From CAYVNU01 sp964453265 (GTDB lineage: Bacteria > Patescibacteriota > Doudnabacteria > UBA920), in NCBI GenBank assembly GCA_964453265.1, contig CAYVNU010000018.1, positions 1 through 23,424 of the forward strand: DNA of 23,424 nucleotides. Reading direction: 5' to 3'. Positions 22,065 through 23,424 of the stretch are shown here, piece after piece. Numbering within the stretch: the stretch's first letter is position 1; every line of letters begins with the position of its first letter. Made by a program: the position numbers and the translations under genes. The notes beneath the pieces are model-generated. The model was not told the DNA's origin. It made no database searches and worked only from the letters and a program-made list of their open reading frames with translations.

Positions 22065-22760
22065 ATGCATATATTAATCATTCCGGATGGAAATAGGCGC
22101 TGGGCAAAATTAAAAAATTTAGCCGCCTTTATTGGCCACAAGCATGGAGCAGAGAGGTTTAATGAAATTACCGAAGCACTTTTTGAGAGAGAAAAAATTG
22201 AATTTTTAACTTTTTGGGTTTTGTCTAAAGATAATTTAGAGAAACGACCAAAAGAGGAGATTGAGTTTTTGTTGGATATTTTAGAAAGGCAGCTTTTGGC
22301 TGAGCTTAAGAGTTCAAAGTACGAAGAATTTGGTATTCGTTTTCGCGCAATTGGTTTATGGAAAAAGTATTTTGTTAACCGTCCAAAATTAATTGATTTA
22401 ATTTTAGATTTAGAAAATAAAACCGCGGCAAATTCAAAACATAATTTGACTATGCTGTTGGCCTATGACGGTTTTATTGAAATGGAAGATGCTATAAAAA
22501 AATTAAATAAAATATCGTCAGAAAAAATAAATTTTGAAAATATTCATAAAAATTTATGGACGCACGAACTTCCTCTGGTGGACGGTATTGTGCGAACCGG
22601 AGTCGAGGGTGATCCGCATAATTCCGGAGGAGTTATGATGTGGCTAACAGGTAATTCTCAATATGTTTTTCTTGAAACTAAATTTCCAGATTTCACCGGG
22701 GAGTTGGCACAGCAGGCGGCCGCGGATATAAAAATAAGAAGCAGAAGATTAGGAAAATAA
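22065..22760 (+). CDS. uppS: Divergent cis-prenyltransferase (undecaprenyl diphosphate synthase family)
   Basis: Family members make the undecaprenyl carrier used for peptidoglycan and surface glycans. It has 231 residues, slightly short. The N-terminal IIPDGNRRWA (about 5-14) supplies the catalytic Asp, followed by GHKHGAERF (24-32), FWVLSKDNLEKRP (about 47-59), LAYDGFIEMEDA (about 132-143) and VRTGVEGD near 176. In E. coli UppS the last motif reads RTGGEHRISN; here it is RTGVEGDPHNSGG, so the second Arg that binds the pyrophosphate is missing and one or two residues are added. The chain length or specificity may differ. It starts 8 bases after the DUF2914 gene. Its product could feed the OST-like enzyme at 9322, an inference. 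Confidence 0.85.
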   Translation: MHILIIPDGNRRWAKLKNLAAFIGHKHGAERFNEITEALFEREKIEFLTFWVLSKDNLEKRPKEEIEFLLDILERQLLAELKSSKYEEFGIRFRAIGLWKKYFVNRPKLIDLILDLENKTAANSKHNLTMLLAYDGFIEMEDAIKKLNKISSEKINFENIHKNLWTHELPLVDGIVRTGVEGDPHNSGGVMMWLTGNSQYVFLETKFPDFTGELAQQAAADIKIRSRRLGK

Positions 22761-22881
22761 GTGCAAAATGATTTTATAAAATGGCTACACTTGCTTGTTT
22801 AAAAGATAGTTGTTGAATATGGTAAGTAGCAATCTTTATTTCAACTTTAATTATTCACGAATATATTTATTGTCTTAGGAC

Positions 22882-22923
22882 AAAAAAATAAAGAGCGAGC
22901 CGGGAAATGTTCTTCCGGCCCGC
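22882..22923 (-). terminator. Rho-independent terminator of the STAS gene
   Basis: Read on the minus strand, GCGGGCCGG (22915-22923) pairs with CCGGCTCGC (22895-22903), with one G-U pair, then TCTTTATTTTTTT follows. On the plus strand the G-U becomes an A/C mismatch, so the structure favours the minus transcript. Confidence 0.9.
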
Positions 22924-22967
22924 TTTGTGGTTGATCGGTGGCGTGGCGATGGCGTTGGTGGGTGCTG

Positions 22968-23312
22968 TTACTCGAAGCTGCGGATGGCCGCGGGTTCGTC
23001 TTCGTACGAGTCGAAGACCATGTACAATTTGGTTCTTTGAAACGTGTCTACAAGTCGTTTGGTTGGTGACAGCAGTTTGAGATGACCGCCTTGGTTTGTA
23101 ACCGTTGTGAATGCCGAGACTAATTCGCCGATGCCACTTGCGTCTACATAATTGACTTCGGCGAGGTTTAACAGTATTTCTTTGTTGCCGCCGCTGACCA
23201 GTGTTATGATTGTGTCGCGTAGCGTGCTTGTTCCTTCACCTAGTGTGATTCTTCCTGAACAATCAACAAGCGCGACATTGTCAACAAAACGGGTATTCGT
23301 TTTGAGAGACAT
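22968..23312 (-). CDS. STAS-domain protein (anti-sigma factor antagonist type)
   Basis: 114 residues from the ATG at 23312, supported by GGGAGG (23317-23322) four bases upstream; an earlier in-frame ATG at 23342 would include the ribosome site in the coding part. It is a single STAS domain, with the phospho-acceptor Ser59 in VDASGIGEL (56-64) as in SpoIIAA-like proteins. These bind an anti-sigma kinase and free a sigma factor when unphosphorylated. No kinase, phosphatase or sigma gene is in the window. Composition is clearly GC-richer than all neighbours, with codons such as GCG, GGC and CGC, and it has its own RBS, promoter-like sites and terminator. The sequence style recalls Acidobacteria STAS proteins. 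Recent transfer or a chimeric contig are both possible. Confidence 0.88.
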   Translation of the reverse strand: MSLKTNTRFVDNVALVDCSGRITLGEGTSTLRDTIITLVSGGNKEILLNLAEVNYVDASGIGELVSAFTTVTNQGGHLKLLSPTKRLVDTFQRTKLYMVFDSYEDEPAAIRSFE

Positions 23313-23332
23313 TTGTCCTCCCTTTCCGGATA

Positions 23333-23361
23333 ACATTAACAAAACAGAGAGAGAGAGTCAA
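23333..23361 (-). promoter_or_regulatory. Possible promoter of the STAS gene
   Basis: On the minus strand TTGACT (23356-23361), 17 bases and TAATGT (23333-23338). The -10 is poor (3 of 6). The spacer is a CT dinucleotide run. Confidence 0.35.
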
Positions 23362-23370
23362 TTAGAGGAA

Positions 23371-23424
23371 ATGAAGAATGAAGAATGAAGAATGAAGAAT
23401 GAAGAATGAAGAATGAAGAATGAA
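23371..23424. repeat. Heptamer repeat block H4 at the window end
   Basis: Seven exact tandem copies of ATGAAGA plus ATGAA run to the last base, so the array may continue outside. A short GA-dinucleotide run (about 23346-23357) precedes it. It is close in sequence to the AAGAAnn units of the array inside ligA. Confidence 0.92.

Noticed and set aside
22968..23312. Assigning the whole window to Acidobacteria because of the STAS gene
   Set aside because: All other genes, the low GC and the pilus layout point to Patescibacteria; the STAS cassette is the outlier.
23152..23388. Plus-strand frame opposite the STAS gene
   Set aside because: The minus strand has a conserved STAS domain, RBS and terminator; the plus frame is a shadow and ends in the heptamers.

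Overview
The window looks like a piece of a Patescibacteria (Candidate Phyla Radiation) chromosome. The grounds are AT-rich DNA, a compact single-strand gene layout, a pilMNO-pilB-pilT-pilC-pilin-pilD type IV pilus locus, few Shine-Dalgarno sites, divergent short housekeeping proteins and TGA used as a normal stop (ligA ends in it). The lineage below that level cannot be fixed from the sequence alone.

Layout. Positions 1-880 hold a small membrane protein gene (minus strand) and an unusual tRNA-Ile(GAU) locus. An intact tRNA gene sits inside nested inverted repeats, and these interrupt a second, broken copy of the same tRNA. Palindromic repeats surround it. Positions 885-8233 are the pilus machine: PilM, PilN, PilO, an unrecognised membrane-anchored protein, PilB, a receiver-like protein lacking its phospho-acceptor, PilT and PilC. 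Positions 8287-12104 hold the promoter and gene of the major pilin, a strong hairpin, a pilin-like protein without a prepilin signal, an O-antigen-ligase/oligosaccharyltransferase-like membrane protein with TPRs, and prepilin peptidase PilD. From 12108 a second promoter leads into four minor pilin genes. The last encodes a 901-residue GspK/PilX-like protein whose C-terminal part is a chain of adhesion-type beta-sandwich domains. Terminators at 17237-17347 separate this from a minus-strand LysM protein. Then come ligA, translationally coupled to an AlbA_2/Schlafen-type protein, a 7-TM DUF2914 protein and a divergent cis-prenyltransferase (UppS family). At the far end a minus-strand STAS (anti-anti-sigma) gene is visibly GC-richer than everything else, with its own strong RBS and terminator, which suggests transfer or a contig chimera.

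How the genes work together. PilB/PilT power extension and retraction, PilC/M/N/O form the inner-membrane platform, PilD processes the pilins, the promoter plus hairpin around the pilin gene should set its high dose, and the OST-like protein may glycosylate it. The four minor pilins would form a tip that presents the large adhesin, probably for binding a surface or host cell.

Two repeat classes run through the window and cross gene boundaries: palindromes of about 28-40 bp (intergenic, in the tRNA copy, twice in frame in ligA, and once as a degenerate copy in the DUF2914 gene), and tandem heptamer arrays at four places with four different unit sequences (two in pilus-operon junctions, one in frame in ligA, one at the window end). 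These repeats and the nested tRNA are the least explained parts of the sequence.
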